Assembly (NCBI RefSeq): GCF_021568285.1
Contig: NZ_JAKGTQ010000003.1
Coordinates: forward strand, 365,725 to 429,724
Direction: 5' to 3'
Length of the DNA stretch: 64,000 nt
Source: Rheinheimera sp. UJ63
Lineage (GTDB): Bacteria > Pseudomonadota > Gammaproteobacteria > Enterobacterales > Alteromonadaceae
This document shows positions 47,507 to 55,871 of this stretch, in pieces. The position numbers were made by a program, and so were the translations under genes. A model generated the notes under the pieces. That model ran no database searches. It was not told the DNA's origin and saw only the letters and a program-made list of their open reading frames with translations. The stretch's first letter is position 1; the number at the start of each line of letters is the position of its first letter.

Positions 47507-49316
47507 CTTTCATTTTTTACGACCTTATTGGTTACTGGCGCTGCTGCCACTGGCACTGCTTTGCTGGTTACTGCAAAAGCGGCGACAAGATACTAGCCCG
47601 TGGCAACAACTGATTGCCCCGCATTTACAGCACGTGATGTTGTTGGGCCAACATATTCAGCAACGCCAACCTTGGGCTCTGCCGCTGTTAGCCAGCTGTT
47701 GGCTGCTGACCGTATTAGCGTTAAGTGGCCCCAGCTGGCAGAAACTGCCGCAGCCGGCCTTAACGGTGAAAAAAGCCACGGTTTTAGTCATGGATATGTC
47801 GTTATCAATGCGGGCAACAGATTTAACGCCCGATCGCCTCACACAACAACGCTTTAAAGCTTTAGATTTCATTGATTTGCTACAAGAAGGTGATCTGGGT
47901 TTAATCAGTTACGCCGCCGATGCCTTTGTGATTTCGCCACTGACGCCGGATCACAATAATATCCGCCTGCAAATTCCCAGCTTACGCCCAGAATTGATGC
48001 CGGCTCAGGGCTCTAATGTGCTACGCGCGCTAGAGCAAGCCGCCGAGTTATTAGAACAAGCCGGTTACCCCAGCGGTGAAATTGTGCTGTTTACCGACGG
48101 TTTTGATGCTGACAGTTATCAGTCTATTCAGCAATTACTGAACAATTGGCCACATCAATTAGCCATCATGGCTTTTGGTCAAGCCGAAGGTGCAGTGGTG
48201 CGTTTAGAAAATGGCGAGCTTTTGAAAAATGCTCAAGGCGGTGTTGTGATGCCTCGTGTTCCTCTTGAACAACTGCGCGTATTAGCTCGCCAAGCAGGCG
48301 GAAGCTTAGTGCAAGCCGGCGCCGATAATACGGATTTACAACAACTACTGAAACAAAACCAACAGCAATATGATGACAGACAGCCACAGCCCCTGATGAC
48401 AGGCGACCAATGGCAAGACAATGCCGTTTATTTGGTGTGGTTACTCTTACCCCTAGCACTGTGGCTAGCGCGTAAAGCCCCTATTTTAGTGATCTTGCCC
48501 TTGTTATATCTGCCCCCAGCAGATGCCGTAAGTTGGCGTGATTTATGGCAAACAAAACAACAGCAAGCCATAGAGGATTATCAGCAACAAGACTATCAAC
48601 AAGCTCAACAGAAGTTTCGTGATCCTCTATGGCAAGGTAACGCCGCTTACCGAGCCGAAGATTATGCCGCAGCCGCAGAAGCCTATCAGCGAGCCAGCAA
48701 CGACGCCCCTTCGGTTGATAGTTGGCACAATTTAGGCAATGCCTTAGCGATGCAACAGCAATATGAAGCAGCTTTAGCGGCTTTCGAGCAAGCACTGGCG
48801 CTTGATCCCGAGGCGCCATCACCGGCGGCCAATGCTGAGCTGATGCGCAAGTTGTTACAGCAACAAGAGCAAGAGCAAGAGCAACAACAAGATCAGCAAC
48901 AGCAAGATAAACAACAAGGTCAGCAAGACGGCGATGCCGCCGACGACGCGTCATCTGAAAAGCAAGACGCTGAAGAGTCGGCTGAGTCCGAGCAAAATTC
49001 AGCAGAAGATGGCAGTGCCGGTGATAGCAGCGCACAAGCCGAGCAAAATGCCGAGCAGCAAGAAGACGCCGCACAACTTGAGCAACAAGCCGCGCAGCAA
49101 GCAACAGAACAGCAACCCGGCGACGAACCGCCAAGCAATAAACAGCAAGTTGTTACTGAAAACTGGCCCAATGCCACACCAGAGCAACAACAAGAGCTAG
49201 AAAACCTGCTGCGCAAGGTACAAGACGATCCGGGTATTTTACTGCGCAACAGAATGTTATTAGAACATCAGAAACGTCGTACTCAACCCCCTCCAGGAGC
49301 TCGTCAGGAATGGTGA
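47496..49316 (+). CDS. BatB/BatC-like VWA and TPR protein
   Basis: This 606-residue protein has two N-terminal hydrophobic segments, a VWA domain with VMDMSLSMRAT (DxSxS) and LFTDGFDAD, a hydrophobic stretch near 310-345, then a TPR region (about 375-450, YRAEDYAAAAEAYQRA and HNLGNALAMQQQYEAALAAF) and a long Gln/Glu/Asp/Ser-rich low-complexity tail (about 450-575) ending in basic residues. It thus joins the BatB (VWA) and BatC (TPR) parts in one chain, the common arrangement in Gammaproteobacteria. The acidic tail probably extends into the periplasm and is likely disordered. Confidence 0.88.
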   Translation: MFADFHFLRPYWLLALLPLALLCWLLQKRRQDTSPWQQLIAPHLQHVMLLGQHIQQRQPWALPLLASCWLLTVLALSGPSWQKLPQPALTVKKATVLVMDMSLSMRATDLTPDRLTQQRFKALDFIDLLQEGDLGLISYAADAFVISPLTPDHNNIRLQIPSLRPELMPAQGSNVLRALEQAAELLEQAGYPSGEIVLFTDGFDADSYQSIQQLLNNWPHQLAIMAFGQAEGAVVRLENGELLKNAQGGVVMPRVPLEQLRVLARQAGGSLVQAGADNTDLQQLLKQNQQQYDDRQPQPLMTGDQWQDNAVYLVWLLLPLALWLARKAPILVILPLLYLPPADAVSWRDLWQTKQQQAIEDYQQQDYQQAQQKFRDPLWQGNAAYRAEDYAAAAEAYQRASNDAPSVDSWHNLGNALAMQQQYEAALAAFEQALALDPEAPSPAANAELMRKLLQQQEQEQEQQQDQQQQDKQQGQQDGDAADDASSEKQDAEESAESEQNSAEDGSAGDSSAQAEQNAEQQEDAAQLEQQAAQQATEQQPGDEPPSNKQQVVTENWPNATPEQQQELENLLRKVQDDPGILLRNRMLLEHQKRRTQPPPGARQEW

Positions 49317-50956
49317 CATCGGTATTTAACAGCTTTATTTTTCTGTTACTGGTTATGAGCATGCCGCTGGCGGCCTTTAGTTCACTGACCAGTGAAGTGG
49401 ATAAGAACCCGGCACTGGCCGGTGAAGCCATCACCTTGGTTGTCACGGCAGATAGCCGTTTATCGGCTGACGCCTTAAATTATCGGCAGTTAGAGCAACA
49501 CTTCCGCGTAATGGCGCCGTCGGTTAGCCAAAGCACGCAAATTATTAACGGCCAAAGCAGCCAAAGTACCCGCTGGTCACTGACCTTATTTCCGCTGAAC
49601 AGCGGTGTGTTCACTATTCCGGCCTTTGAAATTAACGGTATTCGTTCTTTACCGCTCACCGTGGAAGTGTTAGACCAACCAATAAAAAAAGATGCCTCAC
49701 GCGAGCTGTTTGTTGAAGCCAATTTAATTGCCACCAATAACGTCTATGTGCAACAAATGTTGTATTACGATGTGGTGATTTATTTTAGCGGTGATCTACA
49801 ACGCGGCACCTTAACTGAACCGCAACTTGAAGGTGCCGAGATTAAACGAGTAGGCCAAGATGCCGAAGGCAGCGCTATCGTTAATGGCGTGCGTTATCGC
49901 ACTATTACCCGTCGTTATAGTGTTATCCCGCAGCGCAGCGGAGATATGGTGATTAACCCGCCGGTATTTACCGGTGAAGTGATTGATCGTGATAACAGCA
50001 ACTACAATTATTTTGCCCGCAGTAAAACCGTGATGCAGGAAGCCAACCCCATTACCCTGCAGGTATTACCGCAACCAGATAATTTCCCTGGAAATTGGCT
50101 TGTCGCCGGTTTAGTCACGCTGACCGAAGAATGGCAACCCAATAACACCGAATTAGTGGTCGGCGAGCCCGTTACGCGGATCATTACCTTATCGGCAGTA
50201 GATGTGTCGCCCAGTCAATTACCCGAGTTATCTCAGCAACTGCCCACGCAATTACGCTCATATGATGAACAACCGCAAAGTGTCGGCGCTGAACGCAATG
50301 GCCGCTTGGTCGCGCAAAAAGTCTTTACCACAGCTTTAATTGCTAATGCTGAGGGGGAAGTCACACTGCCAGAAATTAGTTTGGCTTGGTGGAATAGCCA
50401 AACGGATCAATTACAAACTACGGTGTTACCTGCACGTACCTTTAAGGTTATTGCAGCAGCAGGCGCCACACCTACTGCCAACACGCTGCCTGCGCCAATG
50501 GCTGCCACACCGTCAGTGGCTAGCAACCCTTGGCAATGGAATTACACCTCAAGCTTACTCAGCCTGCTCTGGCTTGCGTCTATGCTGATCGCCCTGTACT
50601 TTTTAAAGTCACGCTCTGCGCAACCGGCAGCGGCAAACAGGGTACGCAGCGCCAAAGTGATGGCGGATAATCGCTTGCTACAACAAGCCTGTGCCGCCGG
50701 TGATGCAGCAACAGCGGCACAGCAATTACTCCTTTGGGGGCAACAGCAATTTGGCCCCTCGATCCGCTCTTTAGGGCAGCTCATGGGCCAATTACAAGAT
50801 GAGGCTTTATTAGCCGAGTTAAAGCAACTGGAACAACAACTGTACAGTAACACCGACAACCCGTGGCAGGGCGACAGCCTTTATCAGCATTGGCGGCAAT
50901 GGCAAGCGCCGGCAAAACAGCCTACGCCGCAAGGGCTGGCGTCACTTTATCCTTGA
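49310..50956 (+). CDS. BatD-like protein (oxygen tolerance family)
   Basis: This 548-residue protein has a signal peptide (about 1-21, ending MPLAAFS), repeated Ig-like beta domains (about 22-400, beginning LTSEVDKNPALAGEAITLVV, typical of BatD), a transmembrane helix near 420-440 and a cytoplasmic helical tail. BatD proteins are periplasmic parts of the Bat complex. It overlaps the VWA-TPR gene by 7 bp and is the last gene of the operon. Confidence 0.87.
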   Translation: MVTSVFNSFIFLLLVMSMPLAAFSSLTSEVDKNPALAGEAITLVVTADSRLSADALNYRQLEQHFRVMAPSVSQSTQIINGQSSQSTRWSLTLFPLNSGVFTIPAFEINGIRSLPLTVEVLDQPIKKDASRELFVEANLIATNNVYVQQMLYYDVVIYFSGDLQRGTLTEPQLEGAEIKRVGQDAEGSAIVNGVRYRTITRRYSVIPQRSGDMVINPPVFTGEVIDRDNSNYNYFARSKTVMQEANPITLQVLPQPDNFPGNWLVAGLVTLTEEWQPNNTELVVGEPVTRIITLSAVDVSPSQLPELSQQLPTQLRSYDEQPQSVGAERNGRLVAQKVFTTALIANAEGEVTLPEISLAWWNSQTDQLQTTVLPARTFKVIAAAGATPTANTLPAPMAATPSVASNPWQWNYTSSLLSLLWLASMLIALYFLKSRSAQPAAANRVRSAKVMADNRLLQQACAAGDAATAAQQLLLWGQQQFGPSIRSLGQLMGQLQDEALLAELKQLEQQLYSNTDNPWQGDSLYQHWRQWQAPAKQPTPQGLASLYP

Positions 50957-50994
50957 TAAATTGCGGTTAACCCCATAATAACTTACTGAATACC

Positions 50995-51025
50995 TAAAGC
51001 CCCTGTGTTAGCTACCGGGGCTTTA
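50995..51025 (+). terminator. Hairpin after the bat operon
   Basis: TAAAGCCCC and GGGGCTTTA form a 9-bp stem with a 13-nt loop, 38 bp after the batD stop. The T-run is short, so termination may be weak. The rest of the gap to putP (51026-51255) holds an inverted TGCTGA/TCAGCA pair and otherwise nothing I recognise. Confidence 0.5.
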
Positions 51026-51255
51026 CGTTATAATGACCTGCGGCTGAGACCGCATTACCGAAAATGACTGGTATCTGAGCAGCCTAGTTGTTAACATTTA
51101 ACGTGATTTGACTTTTGCTGATGGGCATTGAAAGGGTTGCCGCGTCAGCAAACGTCAGCTCAATCATCATTATAGCGAGATACACTCAAGGTTAATTACC
51201 TGGTCAGTTAACCTCGTTGTAATGCCTAATAAAACTAAAAAAAGGAGCTCGCGTA

Positions 51256-52752
51256 GTGGAAACTGCCACCCTAATATCTTTGGGTATTTATTTTCTTGCC
51301 ATGATCGGCATCGGTTTATATTCCTACAATGCCACAGATAATGATGTTTCAGGCTATATGCTTGGTGGTCGTAAACTCGGCCCTGGCGTGACAGCGCTCT
51401 CTGCCGGTGCCTCTGATATGAGTGGCTGGATGTTAATGGGCTTACCCGGTGCCATGTATGTTTCTGGCCTCAGTAGCACCTGGATAGCGGTCGGTTTATT
51501 AATTGGTGCCCTCCTGAACTACCTGATTGTTGCGCCAAGGCTGCGGGTGTATACCGAAATAGCCAATGATGCGATTACCATTCCGGATTACTTTGAAAAA
51601 CGCTTTGAAGACAAAACGCGCATGCTGCGCATTGTCTCTTCTTTAGTTATTGTTATTTTCTTTACGCTGTACACCTCTTCGGGTGTCGTTGGCGGCGGTA
51701 AATTATTTGAAAGCTCGTTTAATCTTAACTACGAACTGGGCCTGTATATTACTGCGGGTGTAGTGGTCATTTACACCCTGATTGGCGGCTTTATGGCGGT
51801 TAGCATTACCGACTTTGTGCAAGGCTGTTTAATGTTTATCGCTTTGGTATTAGTGCCTATTGTGGCGATCGATCACCTTGGCGGGATCAGTGAAGTTAAC
51901 CAGATTGTCACTAACATCAACCCTGATTTAATGAATTGGGTAGCCGGCAGTTCAGTACTGGGGATTATCTCGGCGCTTAGTTGGGGCCTGGGCTATTTTG
52001 GCCAGCCGCATATCATCGTACGCTTTATGGCGATCCGTTCGGTTAAAGATATCAAAACGGCTCGTCGCATTGGTATGAGCTGGATGTTTGTGACCATCGT
52101 CGGTGCCATTACAACCGGTTTTGTAGGTATCGCTTATGTGGCGAAAACCAAAATGGACATCGCCGATCCTGAAACCATTTTTATTGTCTTCTCACAGTTT
52201 TTATTCCATCCGCTGATCAGTGGCTTTTTACTGGCGGCTATTTTAGCGGCCATTATGAGTACCATCTCATCACAGCTGTTGGTAACGTCGAGCTCGTTAA
52301 CCGAAGACTTTTATAAAACCTTTGTAAATCGCAGCGCCACTCAAACAGAATTAGTGGTGGTGGGTCGTTTATCGGTATTATTAGTGGCCTTAGTGGCTAT
52401 CGCGCTAGCCTACGATCGCGACAGTTCAGTACTGCAATTAGTGAGCAATGCTTGGGCCGGTTTTGGTGCGGCCTTTGGCCCACTGATTATCCTGAGCTTG
52501 TATTGGCCTCGCATGACGTTTGCCGGTGCGCTTAGCGGTATTATTGTTGGTGCGGGCACCGTATTACTGTGGATCTACTTACCTATCAGCATTAATGGTC
52601 AAACGCTAAGTGCTACCATGTACGAAATTGTACCAGGGGTGATCCTCAGCACTATAGCCATTATTGTTGTCAGCTTAATGGGTAAAATGCCATCAGAAAG
52701 TGTGCAGCAGATGTTCACTAAGATGCTAACTACCCTAAAAGCAAACACTTAA
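51256..52752 (+). CDS. putP: Sodium/proline symporter
   Basis: This 498-residue inner-membrane transporter of the sodium:solute symporter family has about 13 transmembrane helices, near the E. coli PutP length. YMLGGRKLGPGVTALSAGAS, DMSGWMLMGLPG and LNYLIVAPRLRVYTE match PutP's first helices, and GLGYFGQPHIIVRFMAI its central signature. It imports proline with Na+. The start is GTG at 51256 with AGGAG 11 nt upstream. putA is not in the window. Confidence 0.9.
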   Translation: METATLISLGIYFLAMIGIGLYSYNATDNDVSGYMLGGRKLGPGVTALSAGASDMSGWMLMGLPGAMYVSGLSSTWIAVGLLIGALLNYLIVAPRLRVYTEIANDAITIPDYFEKRFEDKTRMLRIVSSLVIVIFFTLYTSSGVVGGGKLFESSFNLNYELGLYITAGVVVIYTLIGGFMAVSITDFVQGCLMFIALVLVPIVAIDHLGGISEVNQIVTNINPDLMNWVAGSSVLGIISALSWGLGYFGQPHIIVRFMAIRSVKDIKTARRIGMSWMFVTIVGAITTGFVGIAYVAKTKMDIADPETIFIVFSQFLFHPLISGFLLAAILAAIMSTISSQLLVTSSSLTEDFYKTFVNRSATQTELVVVGRLSVLLVALVAIALAYDRDSSVLQLVSNAWAGFGAAFGPLIILSLYWPRMTFAGALSGIIVGAGTVLLWIYLPISINGQTLSATMYEIVPGVILSTIAIIVVSLMGKMPSESVQQMFTKMLTTLKANT

Positions 52753-52765
52753 TGCGCTATAATTG

Positions 52766-52795
52766 AAACAGCCTGTGACAAAACAGGCTGTTTTT
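52766..52795 (+). terminator. Terminator after putP
   Basis: AAACAGCCTGT and ACAGGCTGTTT pair perfectly (11 bp) around GACAAA and run into T5. It lies 14 bp after the putP stop. Confidence 0.9.
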
Positions 52796-52813
52796 ACTGA
52801 TAGTGCTGAAGAT

Positions 52814-52839
52814 ACGCTGGCTTTCATAGCCAGCGTTTT
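52814..52839 (+). terminator. Second terminator-like hairpin before the EAL-HDOD gene
   Basis: ACGCTGGCT and AGCCAGCGT pair perfectly around a 5-nt loop and are followed by TTTTG. It lies 19 bp after the first terminator: either a backup terminator or part of the next gene's leader. Confidence 0.55.
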
Positions 52840-52880
52840 GTTACATTAAGCAAAGTTTACTTGTCGGAGAAACCTCACGA

Positions 52881-54107
52881 ATGTTTTTTTATGCAGCACG
52901 CCAACCGATCTTGGACCGTAATAAAGAGCTTTTCGGCTATGAATTGCTATTTCGGGATGGCGTCGATAACGCATTTCCAGACATTGATGGCGATGAAGCC
53001 ACGTCAAAAATGATTGAAGGCAGTCAATTTGCCTTTGGTTTAGACGACTTTCTGGGCGATAAACCAGGCTTTATCAACTTCACACTAGAAACACTGCTAA
53101 AAAAATACCCCAGTATGCTGCCAAAAGAACAGGTAGTGATTGAAGTACTGGAAACGGTGCAGCCGGGCAAACGCCTGCTAGCAGAATGCCAGCATCTCAA
53201 AGAGCAAGGCTATGTTCTGGCCCTCGACGATTACGAGCACAAACATGTTTGGCGGCATTTTTACCCTTATATTGATATTATCAAAATCGATTTTCGCAGC
53301 ACCAATAGCGAACAAATTGAAGAGATTAAAACGGCGATTGCCGACTTTCCGCATATCAAATTATTAGCCGAAAAAGTGGAAACGATTCAAGAGTTTCAAC
53401 AAGCGATGCAGCAAGGCTTCGCCTATTTTCAAGGCTACTTTTTCTCTAAACCGGAAATGATGCAAGCTAAAGCGCTGTCTCCAGCTCAGTTAGCCTTAGC
53501 TGAGCTGTTATATGAAACATCAAAAGCCGATATGGATTTAGTGCAAATCGCCGAAGTTTTTAAACGCGATGTGACGCTGTCTTATAAATTATTACGTTAC
53601 AGTAATTCGGCCATTTTCCGCCGCCGCGCAGAAATTGATACCATTAAGCACGCTATTGTGGTGCTGGGTCAGGTTGAGTTAAAGAAATTTTTATCCTTGC
53701 TGTTTACTGCGCAAATCAGTACCGACAAACCGGCTGAATTGATGCGAATGGCCATGACTCGGGCAAACTTTGCTGAAGGCTTAGCGGCGTTATCGGGCAC
53801 AGTACCGTTAGAGAAAGCCTTCTTAACCGGTATGATGTCGTTAATGGATGCGATTTTGGATGAGTCGATTGAAAGCGTCATGGAGAAGTTACCGCTGGCA
53901 GCTGATATCAAAAACGCGTTAGTGAATAAAGAAGGTGTGCTTGCCGATTATATTCGCTTAATTCAGTGTTACGAAACGGCGCACTGGGCGGAAGCGACGA
54001 ACACCATCAAACAACTGAATTTACCTGTTGAAAAAGTACCCGATGCCTATCATAAAGCGGTGCAATGGGCTAACGAACAAATGAAAGCCTTAGGCGAACT
54101 CGCCTAA
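52881..54107 (+). CDS. EAL-HDOD signalling protein
   Basis: This 408-residue protein has an N-terminal EAL-like domain (about 1-200) and a C-terminal HDOD domain (about 205-400). The EAL signature is changed: ELLFRD replaces EAL-x-R, INFT replaces N-x-S, and the catalytic loop is LDDYEHKHVW rather than DDFGTG; IKIDFR and AEKVET remain. Members of this group may bind cyclic-di-GMP without cutting it, or act weakly; CdgJ of Vibrio affects motility. HDOD domains mediate regulatory contacts. It starts MFFYAARQPI, typical of the family. It is a single gene whose end forms a hairpin with a possible terminator role. Confidence 0.88.
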   Translation: MFFYAARQPILDRNKELFGYELLFRDGVDNAFPDIDGDEATSKMIEGSQFAFGLDDFLGDKPGFINFTLETLLKKYPSMLPKEQVVIEVLETVQPGKRLLAECQHLKEQGYVLALDDYEHKHVWRHFYPYIDIIKIDFRSTNSEQIEEIKTAIADFPHIKLLAEKVETIQEFQQAMQQGFAYFQGYFFSKPEMMQAKALSPAQLALAELLYETSKADMDLVQIAEVFKRDVTLSYKLLRYSNSAIFRRRAEIDTIKHAIVVLGQVELKKFLSLLFTAQISTDKPAELMRMAMTRANFAEGLAALSGTVPLEKAFLTGMMSLMDAILDESIESVMEKLPLAADIKNALVNKEGVLADYIRLIQCYETAHWAEATNTIKQLNLPVEKVPDAYHKAVQWANEQMKALGELA

Positions 54108-54113
54108 GGCTTT
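54084..54113 (+). terminator. Hairpin overlapping the stop codon of the EAL-HDOD gene
   Basis: AAAGCCTTAGGCG and CGCCTAAGGCTTT pair perfectly (13 bp) around AACT; the TAA stop is inside the right arm. The T-run is only three bases, so it may be a weak terminator or an mRNA-stabilising stem. It separates this gene from convergent comEA. Confidence 0.5.
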
Positions 54114-54123
54114 GCCTTAACCA

Positions 54124-54432
54124 TTAGTCAAAACTGACATATTGCGCCACGCGTGCCGCCAGTTTTGGACCAATGCCTTTTACTTTAGTCAGATCCGCTT
54201 CACTGTTAATGGCGCCTTTTTCACTAATGTGCGCCACTATCGCTTCTGCTTTCACTTTGCCTAAACCTGGCACGGCAACCAGTTGCTCTACACTGGCTTG
54301 ATTCAAGCGTAATTTGCTTGTCGCTTGGCTTGCCGTCGCTTTAGTGACTTCTTGAACATTACTATTGGCTAAACTGTGGTTAGCTACCAATACGGCAGTA
54401 GCTAGCAATGTGGCAACAATAACATTTTTCAT
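54124..54432 (-). CDS. ComEA-like helix-hairpin-helix protein
   Basis: This 102-residue exported protein has a signal peptide (ending near NHSLANS) and two helix-hairpin-helix motifs (VPGLGKVKAEAIVAHI and VKGIGPKLAARVAQYV), the non-specific DNA-binding unit of ComEA. In Vibrio and relatives periplasmic ComEA pulls incoming DNA through the outer membrane by ratcheting. GGGAGGAAAG precedes the ATG at 54432; 17 earlier codons in frame are dropped. No other competence gene is near. Confidence 0.87.
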   Translation of the reverse strand: MKNVIVATLLATAVLVANHSLANSNVQEVTKATASQATSKLRLNQASVEQLVAVPGLGKVKAEAIVAHISEKGAINSEADLTKVKGIGPKLAARVAQYVSFD

Positions 54433-54879
54433 AACAGCTTTCCTCCCGAAATGGCTGGATGCCGCAGCAGTTAACACTGACATAAACCTTACTTACCTAC
54501 CAGAGTCGGTAGCCGCTGGTAGCTACAGCATTCGCAAAGCAGACATCGCAAGCAAAATTACCGACCGCATTAAATCTAGACGCAGTAAATTATTTTGCAA
54601 CTTTATTTTAAAAAAATTAATTAAATGGCTACATGCACATTCAGGTTGAATTAAGCCATCAACGCCTATTCTTGGCACATTGCTGATTGCCGCCAACATA
54701 ATATTTCAGTACATTAGCAAGAATACACAAACAGATTATCAAGTTAGAGATAAATCAGCGGTTAGCTTATGCCAATCACAGCGCATTACTTTGTGGCTTC
54801 TACAGATTAAACAAGACCTGTAGTTAACACACCTTACCAGTCGTAGCGGTGTTCCACACTGTCTAGGGGGTTGAATAAT
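54433..54879. other. 447-bp divergent intergenic region
   Basis: This is an AT-rich gap between the divergent comEA-like and PepSY genes. It must carry both promoters. It holds a small imperfect TACCAG repeat cluster near 54500-54530 and short A/T runs near 54607-54625. No gene, RNA or clear operator was recognised. Confidence 0.6.
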
Positions 54880-55188
54880 ATGACAAAAATACTCACATTT
54901 TTACTTAGTTGCAGTTTGCTGCTGGTGCTTGTTGCGCCCGTGCAGGCAAACGATAGCGCTATGTTGTTGAGTGATAACAAAGAACCAGCAAAACAACCCA
55001 CTACATTACCCACAAAAGACATTACTAAAGAAACTGCCGCACAATTAGCGCAACAACGTTTCCCTGGCCGCATTTTAAAAGTAAGAGCAGAATCGCGACA
55101 ATATCGTGTGCGAGTGATGCAAGATGATGGTCGAGTTGTTAATGTTATTGTCGATGGCCGCAGCGGCCGTGTTAAAAGGGAAGATTAA
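54880..55188 (+). CDS. PepSY-domain periplasmic protein
   Basis: This 102-residue protein has a signal peptide (ending near APVQAND, residue 24) and a PepSY domain (about 48-100): ETAAQLAQQRFPGRILKV and VNVIVDGRSGRV. PepSY proteins often sit beside a two-component system and modulate the sensor or a protease. ATG 54880 follows AGGGGG by 9 nt; a TTG three codons earlier is less suited. It lies 2 bp before the response regulator gene and is clearly in that operon. Confidence 0.88.
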   Translation: MTKILTFLLSCSLLLVLVAPVQANDSAMLLSDNKEPAKQPTTLPTKDITKETAAQLAQQRFPGRILKVRAESRQYRVRVMQDDGRVVNVIVDGRSGRVKRED

Positions 55189-55190
55189 GC

Positions 55191-55871
55191 ATGCGAGTTT
55201 TAGTCATCGAAGATGAAAAATTATTAGCTGAACAAATTAAGAACGACCTGTTACAACAACAATTTAGCGTTGATCTGGCGGTAGATGGTGCCGAAGGTTG
55301 GTTTAAATTATCCGAATACCCTTATGATCTGGCCATTATTGATTTGGGTTTACCCAAGCTAGACGGCTTATCGGTGATCCGTAAAGCGCGCAAACAAGAA
55401 TTAAAAACCCCCATCATCATTTTAACGGCGCGTGGCAGCTGGCAAGAAAAAGTGGAAGGCTTAGATGCTGGTGCTGATGATTATTTAACGAAACCCTTTC
55501 ACAATGAAGAGTTATTAGCCCGTTGTAACGCGCTGATCCGCCGCGCAGCCGGTCAACCGGATCCGACCCTAAGCTCAGGTCCTATTTCTTTAAATAGCCG
55601 CACACAACAGGTGTGGCTGGGTGAAACCGAAGTGAGTTTAACCGCCTATGAATACAAAGTGCTAGAGTACTTTATGCTTAACCCAGGCAAGGTGATCTCT
55701 AAAACTGAATTAACCGAGCACATCTACGATCAAGACTTTGATTTAGACAGTAATGTTATTGAAGTGTTTGTACTGCGGTTACGTAAAAAGCTCGACCCCG
55801 ATGCCGAGTTAAAACCGATTGAAACACTGCGTGGCCGTGGTTATCGCTTTAATTTACAAGTGAGTAAATGA
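55191..55871 (+). CDS. PhoP-like response regulator (OmpR family)
   Basis: This 226-residue regulator has a receiver domain (about 1-115; acidic ED at start, phospho-acceptor in LAIIDLGLPKLDG, lysine in LTKPFHNEEL) and an OmpR-type winged helix (about 125-224; YEYKVLEYFMLNPGKVISK, VIEVFVLRLRKKL, ETLRGRGYRF). Sequence and neighbours suggest the PhoP group, but Mg2+ control is not proven. It overlaps the kinase gene by 4 bp. Confidence 0.9.
   Translation: MRVLVIEDEKLLAEQIKNDLLQQQFSVDLAVDGAEGWFKLSEYPYDLAIIDLGLPKLDGLSVIRKARKQELKTPIIILTARGSWQEKVEGLDAGADDYLTKPFHNEELLARCNALIRRAAGQPDPTLSSGPISLNSRTQQVWLGETEVSLTAYEYKVLEYFMLNPGKVISKTELTEHIYDQDFDLDSNVIEVFVLRLRKKLDPDAELKPIETLRGRGYRFNLQVSK

Noticed and set aside
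48850..49190. CAA/CAG-rich stretch in the bat operon as a microsatellite
   Set aside because: It encodes the Gln/Glu/Asp-rich tail usual for BatB/C proteins, and the codons are mixed.
54084..54113. Strong terminator for the comEA-like gene on the minus strand
   Set aside because: The stem is good but on the minus strand it is followed by CAT, not T-rich sequence; kept only as a weak plus-strand hairpin.
54700..54860. PhoP box upstream of the PepSY-phoP-phoQ operon
   Set aside because: GTTAA and GTTTA are present on the minus strand but 11 bp apart rather than the 6 bp of a PhoP box.
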